Source of the DNA: Nymphaea colorata
Lineage: Eukaryota; Streptophyta; Magnoliopsida; Nymphaeales; Nymphaeaceae
Direction of reading: 5' to 3'
Assembly (NCBI RefSeq): GCF_008831285.2
Contig: NC_045144.1
Coordinates: 1,488,001 to 1,552,000, forward strand
DNA length: 64,000 nucleotides
Shown: positions 13,733 through 24,330 of the stretch, one piece after another
Layout: the number at the start of each line of letters is the position of its first letter
How positions within the stretch are numbered: the stretch's first letter is position 1
Notes under the pieces: generated by a model
What the model saw: the letters and a program-made list of their open reading frames with translations, nothing else
The model's database searches: none
What the model was told of the DNA's origin: nothing
Made by a program: the position numbers and the translations under genes

Positions 13733-14113
13733 CGAATCTTAACCCGTCTGCACTCACAACTAAACTAAAACTATGCTTAAATAACTAAAACTCAAGCAAA
13801 TAACTAAACGATCAAGAATAATAGAGAAAATTAAGAAAACTTGCTTTTCATTTCTTTCAACTGATTGACTGTCATTACAAAATGAACCAATGTCCCTTTA
13901 TATAGAGAAAGCGATGGATTGCAGATTTGGAACCATTTACAAGTACAAAAAATCTAACTAGATGCAATTACAAGATTTGGTTATGCTTTCATCTTGCATT
14001 AGGCTCCCCTAGTTGGAAAAGAGTCATCCTCGATGAGTTTAAATCTTTCATTTTGCCAAAATGATTTTTCACCTTAAAGGGCTAGGAGGTTTCACCGATC
14101 GCCTATGTATGTT
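13733..14113 (-). repeat. Dispersed repeat, solo-LTR-like, copy 1
   Basis: This segment matches 23,113-23,515 almost base for base, from 'gaatcttaacccgtctgcac' to 'atgttaaagtggtagc'. Read on the minus strand it has a TATATAAAGGG box followed by transcribed-looking sequence ending near GTGAGTGCAGACGGG, as expected for an LTR promoter. No retrotransposon open frame is attached, so a solo LTR or LTR fragment is the likeliest reading. Copy 2 has an extra 13-base phrase near 'gatttgatgaac'. Confidence 0.6.
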
Positions 14114-14114
14114 A

Positions 14115-14395
14115 AAGTGGTAGCAATCACAGCTATATGCCACCTATCGCGGTGGTTGTTGTCACCGCTATATGTGCCTATAGCGGTGGATTTGGTCACT
14201 GCTATAGTTCTGTACAATTGGTAGCAATCACAGCTATATGCCACCTATCGCGGTGGTTGTTGTCACCGCTATATGTGCCTATAGCGGTGGTTTTTGTCAC
14301 GGCTATACGCATATAGCGGTGTTTTTTGTCACCGCTATACGTTAATTTCACGGTACCTATAGCGTTGTTTTTTTTCGCCGCTATATGTAACTCTG
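14115..14395. repeat. Palindromic CACCGCTATA / TATAGCGGTG array
   Basis: The motif CACCGCTATA and its reverse complement occur repeatedly in alternating orientation over about 280 bases. Within it, a roughly 100-base unit beginning 'gtagcaatcacagctatatg' is repeated directly (about 14,120 and 14,221). Alternating short inverted motifs of this sort are typical of subterminal regions bound by transposases in CACTA and related DNA transposons. No CACTA end or transposase is visible next to it. Confidence 0.6.
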
Positions 14396-14399
14396 ACAA

Positions 14400-15740
14400 A
14401 AACCCACCACACACGTTATCAGGTCATTTGAGGCAAATGCCTCTTGTGCGCCCATTTCACTTGTCGCTCAGGGGTCTCTTTTTCTAGAATTTAACTAATG
14501 CTGGATAAAATCGGCCCATTTTCGATTGATCAGTATGTTGAATTAAACTGTGGAATTTACTAGATGGTTAAAATGGTAGAATTGTTGAACCTGTATGAAA
14601 TATATACTCCCAAAATATATTATTTAAATTTAAGAAAGATATGCTTTTCCACCATTTGCATACTTATGAGGTAATAAATGCTTCATAATTTTCATTATAA
14701 AAGTTAATAAATTTTAAGATAATCGGAGTCATGGGTTTAACTAGAATATTTATGCTATTCGAGGCCCATTCAAATGTCAACGGATGTATTTATGGGAACA
14801 CTTTTGGAAACAGGACATTTGCAAGGAAAATAACTCTCGGTGTAACAAACAACACAAGCAAAAAAAAGAAATAATTTTCTCCTTGATCACACTTTCTCAA
14901 TAAACCTAAAAATTAGAATTCCATGCAATCAACAAGGATCACTTGCTTCTATTTTTCACAAATCTCATGTATTAGGAAATCTCGGTAAAAACGCATATCC
15001 TACATTCACCATATTTTCATGACATTTTCACGATTTTTTTGATGATCTTTTTACTTTTTATTAGTTTATCATTTATTTTATCCTTTTATATATTTTCGCA
15101 TTTTTTATTTTTAAAAATTTCCAAGATTTTTCTGTAAATTTTCCTAGAAAATTTTGATTAAAAACCTAAAAAACATGCCTATATTTCCGACATTGATATA
15201 TGTGACTAATGTGCAAGAAAAATTTGACAATATACTAGTTATACTTCAATGAGGTGAGGGTTGTCATGGCACTCAAATCATGTTGATATCATGAAACCAT
15301 GCAGCTGCCGTCATGCCTAGAAAGAAAAAGAAAATTGTAAGTATATTTAACCAATATGAATGAGAGAGAGAGAGATTGAGAGAGAACAAATCCTGAAAAT
15401 TGAGCCAGAGCAGGCATGCTTCCTGATTCCCTGAACATTAGCGGCTGACGAAGGTATGCTTGAACAATGAATGAACTCACGAATTCTTTCCCTACTGTGA
15501 AAAGATGTTACCTCCTGAAAAACTGCAACAGAAAAAAATAGAATGAACTTTTATCAGAAATAATTATCTAATGAAACCGAGGTTCATCTCCATTAGCAAA
15601 TTCATAAGCTCACAACCAAATGTCAAGTAGCATGATCTATCAAGAAAGGGTAATTTTAAATGGAAATAAGTCATTGTTCAAGAAGACACTACCCCACTAC
15701 ACAATCCAGAATTATGTATTTAAAATCAGGACCATATCCA
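14400..15740. other. AT-rich non-coding stretch with one exon-like segment
   Basis: This is mostly AT-rich sequence without recognisable genes. On the minus strand, about 15,480-15,385 encodes an exon-like open stretch (SSFIVQAYLRQPLMFRES, then GSMPALAQFSG). It could belong to the same unidentified gene remnant as the exons in 15,741-17,140. I do not recognise the protein. Confidence 0.35.
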
Positions 15741-17140
15741 ATGGCTTATATAACAAGAAACTAACTTAAGGTGAACACATAAAGTCATGGTAAAATCGAT
15801 ATTATATCCAATTCCTTGTATAACAAGAAACTGACTTGAGCTGCACACAGAAAATCATGGTAACAATATCGTCTAGATTTGCTAATGACCAACAAAGTGG
15901 TTGCAAATACTCAATTTTGGGTTCTTCAAGACCTAAATATCTAACTCAGCAAAAAATAGTTTCACATAACCAAGTCCCCGATGAAAGAGAAAGAACTGTA
16001 CAAAACAGTACAAAAGTTCACTTGAAAAAGTGAGGACATTCATTGGAACTTTCTTGACGTTCACAAAATTTCTCTTCTACAAATTCCACAAGACAGAGAG
16101 TTGACCGACTTGACTACAAAACTCATGTATGTCTAATTGTATTTGTCCTCATCAGGAACCGCCTTCGGCCATCGTGAATTTTGCATTCACAAACATCCTT
16201 AAGTGATCTTATTCTTCAGACACCATACGATTTGTCTCAAAAGACCAATTTGTTTCATGAATGTTTTTGCTATTAGGCATTAAAGATGGTTATATGAGTT
16301 ATCACCAATATGAACTAATTCCCAAATAGATACACTAACGTGCATATAAAGGCAGAAACATAAACAAAACTCCTTCAAGAAAAAATTGTTTACATCAAGT
16401 ACAAAACAACAGCCCATCTACTTCCATTCTTTCAAAGCCAATTGCCTTTCTAATTGCAATGGCTTACCAAAATAAAACTCTGCCAAGTCACCTCTTCGGA
16501 TAATTAATGCTCTCAAGGATGCCATGACTTTGACAGATGTTTTAAAAGATAGATATGCACTTGGTTTGCAAAAAAAATATATAGACTACAGAAGTGATGA
16601 CTATAAAATGAGAGATAACTCAAACAGTAAACAAAAGAAAAGGTAATAATCATCATCACAACGCCATTAACAGCGCTTCAGTTACGGTCTAAAACCCATG
16701 TAAGTTTGCAAAAGCGTACCTGTGGTACAAGACCACCAACTAGGGTTGTAAGATTTGCACCCGCTTCAGTTAAAAAACAAAAAGCAAGCATAGCCGCCGT
16801 TATACCTTTTCATAAAAATTAAAAGATAAGAATAATAAGCATAAAAAGATGCATATTATCCAGCAATAAAAACAAGCAAAAGAATTCAATTCAATTAAAA
16901 TATTTGCCTACATTCCTGCAGTGGACTGCTTAGTGCAAGTTGGGCGCCATAGTATACAACTCTTCCATATTCCATCAAAGTAAAACCTTATGTGCAAAAA
17001 GCAAATAGGAGAACATTGGGGAAAATAACTTTTTGTAATATCTTTAAAGGTGCATAAAATAGAAATCAAAAGCTAAAAAGTATAAAAAAATATAAATGAC
17101 AAAGAAGCATAAAACCATATTAATACAAAGAAAAAAAAGA
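15741..17140 (-). repeat. Duplicated 1.4-kb segment, copy A, with remnants of an unidentified gene
   Basis: The whole stretch is repeated in the same orientation at about 26,845-28,195, with many small differences. On the minus strand, two exon-like segments stand out. One, near 16,990-16,915, reads MEYGRVVYYGAQLALSSPLQ. The other, near 16,815-16,722, is flanked by AG and GT and reads AAMLAFCFLTEAGANLTTLV then GGLVPQ. In copy B the second exon has an in-frame stop (AMLAFF followed by TAA). I do not recognise the protein; the hydrophobic, helix-rich look would fit a membrane or HEAT-type protein, but that is a guess. Confidence 0.6.
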
Positions 17141-17396
17141 AAATTATTTCTGAATGAAGAGTGATCACCTGATCGTGATCGTTTTTCTCACTTTTTTGTA
17201 ACAGCTGATTGCTCATTGATCTATTCTTTGAATGTTCATTACATATTTTTGTTTTGCATCTTTTTTTTGTTTCGTTTGTAGGTTTTTTTATGGGATTACA
17301 CTTATGAAGTATTAACGTTTATTTTTTTGTTTTATCATTTTTGAGAATTTAAAAATTTACCATAACCACAATTTTCAAAATCGTCGTAACTGTACC

Positions 17397-17404
17397 GGTA
17401 CCGT
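17397..17404. repeat. Left 8-bp target-site duplication of the hAT element
   Basis: The sequence GGTACCGT directly precedes the left terminal inverted repeat and is identical to the 8 bases directly following the right one at 20,794-20,801. Eight-base duplications are the hallmark of hAT insertion. Confidence 0.9.
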
Positions 17405-17419
17405 CAGTGTTGTACATAT

Positions 17420-17572
17420 CGTACGATATGTACCGTATCATTTTAAAATTACGGTACGATACACCCCTGTATTGTAAATAGGGGGTGTATCGTTCATGTA
17501 TCGCACGTATCGTGCGATACAGGGGCCGTATCGTACGATACGGGGCGATACACCCCTTATCGTACGATACAT
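17420..17572. repeat. Subterminal palindromes of the hAT element
   Basis: GTATCGTACGATAC-type palindromes and their halves (CGTATCG, GCGATACA) occur at least six times between the left terminal repeat and the transposase gene. Subterminal motif clusters are the usual transposase-binding sites in hAT elements. Similar but fewer CGATAC phrases occur at 20,700-20,780. Confidence 0.75.
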
Positions 17573-17923
17573 GATGATTTCGTAAAAGGGGGCCATAAAC
17601 CTGCTTATTCGACTTCTTTTTAAAAAAAACCCTCAGTTCTTCATTTCTCACGCACAGATACTACAGTCAAAATTGGGCGATCGTCCATTTTCACCATCAA
17701 AAAGTTGATTTTCACCGTGAAATCAAAGATTAAAGGGTCGATTTGTGCGTGGGTGGTTGATTTTCGTTGGGAGGAAAGAGGTTTTCTTGATTTCTTCTCT
17801 ATAAGGTATCAAATCTCTTATTTTACCATATATTCACATATTTTTATCGTAGATTGAAAGATTTTGATTGTTTTTCATTAAGTTTATCGTGGAATTTCGT
17901 TTTTTACTTTTCTTTGTGAAGAT

Positions 17924-20403
17924 ATGGATCCCACATGGCAACCGTGTGAAAGGGTCAAGAAGAATAACCAGTTAAAACTCAAATGCAACTTTTGTGAGAA
18001 TACATTTTCAAGAGGGATTATTAGAATGAAATACCATTTGGGAGGGACCTCCAAAGATGTGGTTCAATGTGTTAGAAAACTAAACAAACCTTTGCCTCCA
18101 TTTGTGCGTCAACAATGTGTAGATATGCTTAATGTTTTACGTCAACGGAAGAAACAAAAAAAAATGGAGGCACAGGAAGAAACTTATGAAAATGTTGATG
18201 ATGAAGAAGATGATAGCAGTCTAAAAACAGATTTGGAGAGCTCAAGAGGTAGACATCGTAGAGGGAAAGGAATCACGTATGAAGGAGGTCGATCTGACAT
18301 AATGGGAAGGAAGAGAAGAGGCACACCAGATATTAGGGCCAGCCGTGGTATGCGACCACCTAGTGGTAGAGTTCCTACTGGTAGGTATAGTGTTGATTCT
18401 ATTAAGAGATTTTTCCCTTCATATACTGGTCCAGGTGGTCAGCCGCAGATTCGTACTACTATGACATCTAAAGATATGTTACTTCATGCACAAAGGATGG
18501 TAGGGAAATGGTTTTATGATGCATGTATTCCATTTAATGCAGCTAATTCTTTTCAGTTCTAAGCCAGGGCAGATGCAATTGCTTCTATAGGCCTGGATTC
18601 AAAATGTCATGATATCATCAGTTGAGGGGAAAAATTCTGCAGGATACAGTGACATAAGTGTCTGAACATTGCGATAAGTTGAAATTATGTTGGAAGGGAA
18701 CATGTTGCTTCATTATGTCAAATGGATCGATTGATACAAGGTCAAGAACACTTGTAAATTTTCTTGTTTATTGGCTTAAAGGTACAATGTTCTTGAAATC
18801 TCTTGATTTGTCTGATGTTCCTAAAACTGCTGAGATTTTGTTCAATATTTTTTATAATGTCATACAAGAAGTTGAACCTGAAAACATTGTACAGTTTATT
18901 ACTGACAATGCTGTAAATTATAAAGCTGCAAGGGATATGTTATTTCAAAAGTATAGAACATTTTATTGGAGTCCATGTATCACTCATTGTGTTAATCTAA
19001 TGTTTCAAGATCTTAATGAGATGCATGATATGAAATCAGTTGTTAACCAATGCCAAAAGGTAACAAAATTTATCTATAATCATGCATATGTATTGAGTTT
19101 GATGAGCAAATTTACAAAAAGATATGAATTAATACGACCTGCACAAACTAGATTTGCCACTAATGTATTGACTGTGCAGAGTGTGGTGAAACAAAGAACA
19201 CCTTTGAGGCAGATGTTCGCTAGTGAAGAATGGGCTGCATATCCACATGCTCATAAAAGAAATGCTTCTTTAGTTGTAGATATTATATTTAATAATGAAT
19301 TTTGGGAATCATGTGTGAAGCTATTGAAGGTCTGTGTTCCATTAGTTAAAGTTCTCAGGTTAGTTGACAGTGAAGATAGACCTTCCATAGGGTACTTATA
19401 CAAGGCTATGGATAAAGCAAAAGAGACAATTCGAGGCAACTAGAAAGGAAAGAAAAAGTTATATATGCCCATATGGAAGATTATAGATAAAAGGTGGACT
19501 AGACAACTTCATGAACCTCTTCATGCAACAGCTTACTATCTAAATCCTGCAATTAGATTTTCTCCTACATTTAAGAAGGATAGAGAAGTCATGCATCGTT
19601 TGTTGAATTGTATTAAAGTGTTAGTGACAGATTCTAGAGAACAAGATGTTGTGCACAATGAGTTGGATCTATATGATCCTTGTTTTCGGGACATGGGAGA
19701 AGATGGCGTTGTTCGAGCCAGGACAACCATGCGTCCAGGTAAATACATAAAATTTTTTAATTTACTTTGCATTTGTAACATTTGATTCTTTTAGAACTTT
19801 CACATTGATTTGTTATATGTTTGTTTAGATTTGTGGTGGAATAGGTTTGAGATTGGTTGTCCAAACCTAGCACATTTTGCAATCAAAGTCCTCAGCCAGA
19901 CATGCAGTGCTAGTGGATGCGAAAGGAACTGGAGTGTACTCCAACATATCCATAGCAAAAAAAGGAATAGGCTCGAACATAAAAGGTTGAATGACCTTGT
20001 CTTTATTCGATATAATATGAGGTTGAGACAAAGGTAATAATAATATAGTTTTATATTTACATTTTTTGTACAATATATTTATATGTAATTATATATTAAC
20101 AAGTTTTCTCTTATTTAACGTAGAGAATTACAAAAAAAATCAGCAAGGAAGCACACATTTCAGTTCGATCCTATCAGCTTGGAAAACTTTGATGATCTAG
20201 AGTCATGGATTGAGGAAGAACCAGCTACAGTATTTGATGATGAAAATCTTCAATGCTTCAACCTTGAAGCTAAAGCAATAGAAGGATTTGTTTATGAAGG
20301 AGATTCTGCTGGTGGTGAATATGTTAGTGAGGATCTTCAAATTCTAAACAATGAAGATAAAGAAGATGAAGATGAAGATTATGAATCAAGAATGACAAAA
20401 TGA
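17924..20403 (+). pseudogene. hAT transposase with BED zinc finger, broken
   Basis: The transposase would cut and paste the surrounding element. The first frame starts at ATG 17,924 (MDPTWQPCERVKKNNQ) with a BED finger, CNFC...KYHLGG near residues 24-44. Next come an acidic/basic linker and the FNAANSFQF segment of the DUF659 region, closed by TAA at 18,560-18,562. A second TGA at 18,623 and a frameshift follow. The reading resumes by 18,658 (SEHCDKLKLCW, DLSDVPKT, VQFITDNAVNYKAA, HCVNLMFQDL) with TAG at 19,441. GT-AG introns fit at 19,739-19,828 and 20,034-20,123. The hAT C-terminal dimerisation domain is well kept (SASGCERNWSVLQHIHSKKR, RLNDLVFIRYN). The acidic tail ends at TGA 20,401. The two in-frame stops and the shift make it inactive as read. 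Confidence 0.9.
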
Positions 20404-20783
20404 GAGTCAAGTCAAGAGTGCTTTCATTTTTTATGTATCGAACGACTTTTGAATGTGAATCTATGGTTGTTGAATGTTTTCACTTTCTGGCTTCTGCTTT
20501 GTAGAATGATATTGTTATAATGTTATGAATTTTGATGTCTATGAATGAAGAACTCGTAATTTTATAGCAATAATAAGTCTATAATTATCTAAAACATGTT
20601 TTCTATGAAGAACTTATTATTTTTTATTTTTACTGATTTTTTATGAATTTTTTCGTTTTTTTGTTTTCAAATTTTCCTGATTTATTATATTTTTTTAAAA
20701 TATGATACAATTACGATACAATATGATCTTTTACGATACAGCGTAACATAAAGCCCGACCGATACGGCTTGCGATACGCTTTT

Positions 20784-20793
20784 TACAACATTG
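20784..20793 (-). repeat. Right terminal inverted repeat of the hAT element
   Basis: The sequence TACAACATTG is the reverse of CAATGTTGTA and pairs with CAGTGTTGTA at 17,405-17,414 with one mismatch. It is followed immediately by the second copy of the GGTACCGT target duplication (20,794-20,801). Confidence 0.88.
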
Positions 20794-20801
20794 GGTACCG
20801 T

Positions 20802-22990
20802 AGGCACATCCATGTGACATAGATACTCTTCATAGGCCCACAATAGGTGTGTTTCATGGTGATATAGAGCAAGATTAACAAAGTTAATTAGAACACTGCA
20901 AGACAAAAAATAAAAATAAAATATGTAGTATATTACTAATTAGTAAACTTTCTAGGGATGTAGACGGTTTAGATTTAGGTTGGATCTAGCACTAGCTGAG
21001 GGCAACTTAAAGTCTCAATCAGCTTCTATGTAATTAAATTTGGATTCAAATTCTTAAAAATACAAATTTGGATGTAACTAGCAAACGATATCAACCATGC
21101 CACAGTGGTACATGGGTTATGCCCACGTACCAAGACCAGTACAGCGGTACGCCAATACTGGTGCAGTGGTATGGCAAGCAATGGTAAGTTTAGATCAGTT
21201 CTGGGTCAGAACTGAGCCAAACCATATTTTTTTAATTTTCCTTACATTGTAACCATATTTTTGTTAGTTTATTTATGTTTTATGAGATTATATGTAGAAA
21301 TTATAAAAGGAACTAATAAAAATTATCTTATTGATGTGATGTGTATGTACACACACTCTTTTTTTGGTTGTACTTCTGTACTAAGATTTCTAAAATTGCC
21401 ATACTTGCTTCCCCATACCTAGACCCGAACACATACCCGTACCTATGTGACATAAGATCTAACATTTATATGTAACCAGGTCGGATCTTTATTTGAACCC
21501 AATTGGATATCACTGAAATTCTAATAAATCCAAATCTGCTTAGGAGATTGATCTAGAATTCTTTGAATCCAAATAAATGGCTCCAAAATCAGATCAGTGA
21601 TTAGATATGTCCCATATTCCCAACCGTTAATATACCATGTTTCATCGAGATTCATCTATTTGGTTGCATCTTTTGCATGTATGAAGCTGAATCATGTCAC
21701 AGTAATATGTAATGGGCATCAACTATCAACCTTCCAACTAACTAATTCTCTCTCTTTCTCTCTCTAGCAGCGTGTATACATACAAGGGTGGGGAAAAACA
21801 CACGTGGGCACATGTAGACACAAATGTGCATGCAGGCACAGGCACATAGACAGAGACAAGAAAGTAAAATGGTACTTGGGCATAGTAAACAACTTGCAGT
21901 TACATTAAGAAAAAGTAGGGTCCAAATACTACCTGTGGCGACACCACTGCCGTAGTACATAATTACCCTGAGTGCCGTTGACAGCAATAAGGTTTTCTTG
22001 GTATGTTATGTTCCCATACCAAGCACACCTGCTGTGACTGGAACATGCAAATGGAAAATATAGCCAGTGAATAAAATGTACAAAAGCTTTACTCTCTACA
22101 TGAAAGAAATGTCATAACCATTTGCATACACATGGCGTCTACTGCAGAGTTATGTTGCAACAAAAACATAGACAAAATAGACGATTCAAGGGAAGCATCA
22201 AAAAGGGCAAACAAGTCTAGAAGAATCATAAATTCAGCCTCACTAGCACATCTGCATACCAATAATACTCTAATGAGGCTGTTCAAAAGTAGGAACCCAA
22301 CCAACAGGCTAATAAAAAAACATTGAGGCAAGCAGATAAAGTCCATTTCTCAAAAGCCATTGATCAGAATCGCGCTTTTTGGTTGGTGAGTAAAGGGTTA
22401 CGCAATGGAGCCAATAAATATCCATCCACTAATAAATTCCAATGTTAATGTAGTACATGAAAGTAGAAACATATGGCTTCCAAGGAACATAATTTTTTTT
22501 TGGTCCATTATCATAGAAATATTAAATTAAATGTTCCTTGCCCACAACAGCCGCACAAATTTAGTTTATTATTGTGTATTTTGATATATTTGATTGTTAT
22601 ACATACAAGTTCTCCAAACAAATTAAAAATATTGAATGAATGCCCGCACCAAAAAAGCTTCTGGCTCTGCTAGTGCTTGCTTGAGTTGCCAAGTTGCTCG
22701 GTTTCATCGCGCACATGGAAAGGCCATGAATAATGCTCCTAGGCAGAAGTAGTGATTGATAAGCAAAAGTAAAAAATTAAGATTTTGCCAGATGCGATAA
22801 CTCTATGAGGTAGTGTGGTACTTGAATCATTTGAACTTGTTTGGTGGATCCAAATGTCAAACATAACAAAGCGAGATAACGCAGAATCTGGGAAAAGGTA
22901 GACAAGTGTTTGGTGCCAATAACTCAAATATGGAGTAACCTGTGCTTAAAAATATAGTAAATAAAATTTGCAACTATTAGCATGCCTACA
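20802..22990. other. Non-coding stretch right of the hAT element, exon-like traces on minus
   Basis: Mostly AT-rich. Two minus-strand open stretches are exon-like but unrecognised: about 21,990-21,930 (LLLSTALRVIMYYGSGVATG, ending at a GT) and about 22,330-22,100 (hydrophobic, with LLDLFALFDASLESSILSMF). They may belong to the same unknown gene whose other pieces lie left of the hAT insertion (15.3-17.1 kb). That would mean the hAT element jumped into an old gene fragment. No other feature is seen. Confidence 0.35.
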
Positions 22991-22997
22991 GGCAATG

Positions 22998-23047
22998 CTA
23001 TCTGTGTCGTACGATACAGACGCGTATCGTAAGATACGTATCGTATA
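22998..23047. repeat. Fragment related to the hAT subterminal palindromes
   Basis: CGTACGATAC, CGTATCGTAAGATACG and TATCGTATAG phrases cluster here, matching the style of the repeats inside the left end of the hAT element at 17.4 kb. There are no ends or transposase, so it is a relic or a coincidental palindrome cluster. Confidence 0.5.
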
Positions 23048-23112
23048 GGTCGAAAAAACCTATACTAAACTAAAACTATGCTAAACTAAACCTATACTAA
23101 ACCTATCGTGAG

Positions 23113-23518
23113 AATGAATCTTAACCCGTCTGCACTCACAACTAAACTAAAACTATGCTTAAATAACTAAAACTCAAGCAAATAACTAAACGATCAAGAA
23201 TAATAGAGAAAATTAAGAAAACTTGCTTTTCATTTCTTTCAACTGACTGTCATTACAAAATGAACCAATGTCCCTTTATATAGAGAAAGCGATAGATTGC
23301 AGATTTGGATCCATTTACAAGTACAAAAAATCTAACTAGATGCAATTACAAGATTTGGTTACGCTTTCATCTTGCATTAGGCTCCCCTAGTTGGAAAAGA
23401 GTCATCCTCGACGAGTTTAAATCTTTCATTTTGCCAAAATGATTTTTCACCTTAGAGGGCTAGGATTTGATGAACAAAAGGTTTCACCGATCGCCTACGT
23501 ATGTTAAAGTGGTAGCCC
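23113..23518 (-). repeat. Dispersed repeat, solo-LTR-like, copy 2
   Basis: Near-identical to 13,733-14,113 in the same orientation. It keeps the TATA-type box 'ctttatatagagaaagcga' (antisense to the + strand) and has an additional 'atttgatgaacaaa' phrase near 23,465. The sequence following it is unrelated to that following copy 1. Confidence 0.6.
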
Positions 23519-23524
23519 GCTCAT

Positions 23525-23932
23525 TGCCCGAGGTCAAGTTTTGGGGGAGGCTTTTGACAAGGAACTTGAGCTTGGACTTGGTTCTGGAGCGATCCCGCAC
23601 CAGATCCAGTTAAAGAAACTAGAAAAAGTGGGTTTGGGTCCGGATCCAGACCCTTGAATCTGGAGACCGGGCGATATAGGTCTGAACCGGGTCTGAAACC
23701 CGTTTCTGTTTGAAACAGTCACATAAAGGACCGGCCCGAACCATCGGGTACCCTGTTTCTCCCTTCCGCCTCAAGCAAAAGGGAGAAACAGGTGAGGAAG
23801 GGGCAGGCGTCCACCATCGCCCACCCAACACTTTTGCAGTGAGAAGGCGGCGGAGGGTGACCGACCATCGCATTCGGTCCACCGGCAGGCAGCAGTCCAG
23901 CAGGCTGAGCTGGTTCAAGTGGTAGGACCACA
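23525..23932. other. GC-richer non-coding segment
   Basis: Contains several complementary 'gacccgggtctg'-like phrases (GGGTCCGGATCCAGACCC, CCGGGTCTGAAACCCG), the type of C/G-rich short palindromes also found in the LTR at 38.35-39.13 kb. Overlapping open frames on both strands have no recognisable homology. It may be retrotransposon-derived. Confidence 0.35.
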
Positions 23933-24330
23933 AGGTAAGTAATTCTAGCTTGTTCTCATCTATTTTTGCTTACATCCATGGGAGGGTTTTATCTTCATTC
24001 TTATTCCTAGCTAGGAATGATGTGCTGCTAGGGAGAGCTATGATCAAATGTACATTTTAATTCATGATGCATGCATCAATCGGTTTTTCTAAGGAAGAAC
24101 CTAAGAATCAAGTTTTCAAAAGAGCCCGAAGGCCATGTTCCTTTCAAAATAGCTAGCTTAAATCTATTTTAAATTCCCCACCATGAGAGGAATCTGGGTT
24201 GTGGTGGCAGCCACCTCAGCCTAATTTCTAAAATTTAAATCAATTTTAAATCCATGTTAGCATCTAACTGGACCTATCTTATCCTATCAGATCAAAAGAG
24301 GGCAAATTGCTCAAGCATTGGGTGTGTTCC
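23933..24330 (+). repeat. Dispersed repeat of about 400 bp, copy 1
   Basis: Matches 26,379-26,776 in direct orientation. It shares 'taattctagcttgttc' at the start, 'gagaggaatctgggttgtgg' in the middle and 'tatcagatcaaa' near the end, with roughly 5-8% differences by eye. The flank continues (24,330-24,700) with a TATA-like 'ctgtatataaactcacc', so the unit may be part of an LTR. Confidence 0.7.

Larger units (their letters stand above)
17405..20793 (+). mobile_element. hAT-superfamily DNA transposon, complete ends, decayed transposase
   Basis: The left end begins CAGTGTTGTA (17,405). The right end reversed begins CAATGTTGTA (20,793). Both are flanked by a perfect GGTACCGT duplication. Inside is a BED-finger/hAT transposase gene (17,924-20,403) with two introns but several breaks. 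Palindromic GTATCGTACGATAC repeats sit inside the left end, with related CGATAC phrases inside the right end. The length, 3,389 bp, fits autonomous plant hAT elements. The preserved target duplication suggests a fairly recent insertion, while the broken transposase means it could move only if enzyme is supplied from elsewhere. Confidence 0.92.

Noticed and set aside
14115-14395. Regularly spaced repeats that could suggest a CRISPR array
   Set aside because: The repeats alternate in orientation, spacing is irregular and spacers are not unique. The genome is plainly a plant's.
13733-23518. The two solo-LTR-like copies read as the LTR pair of one 9.8-kb element
   Set aside because: The DNA between them has no retrotransposon proteins on the minus strand and contains unrelated repeats and a hAT element. 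No primer site was found beside either copy.
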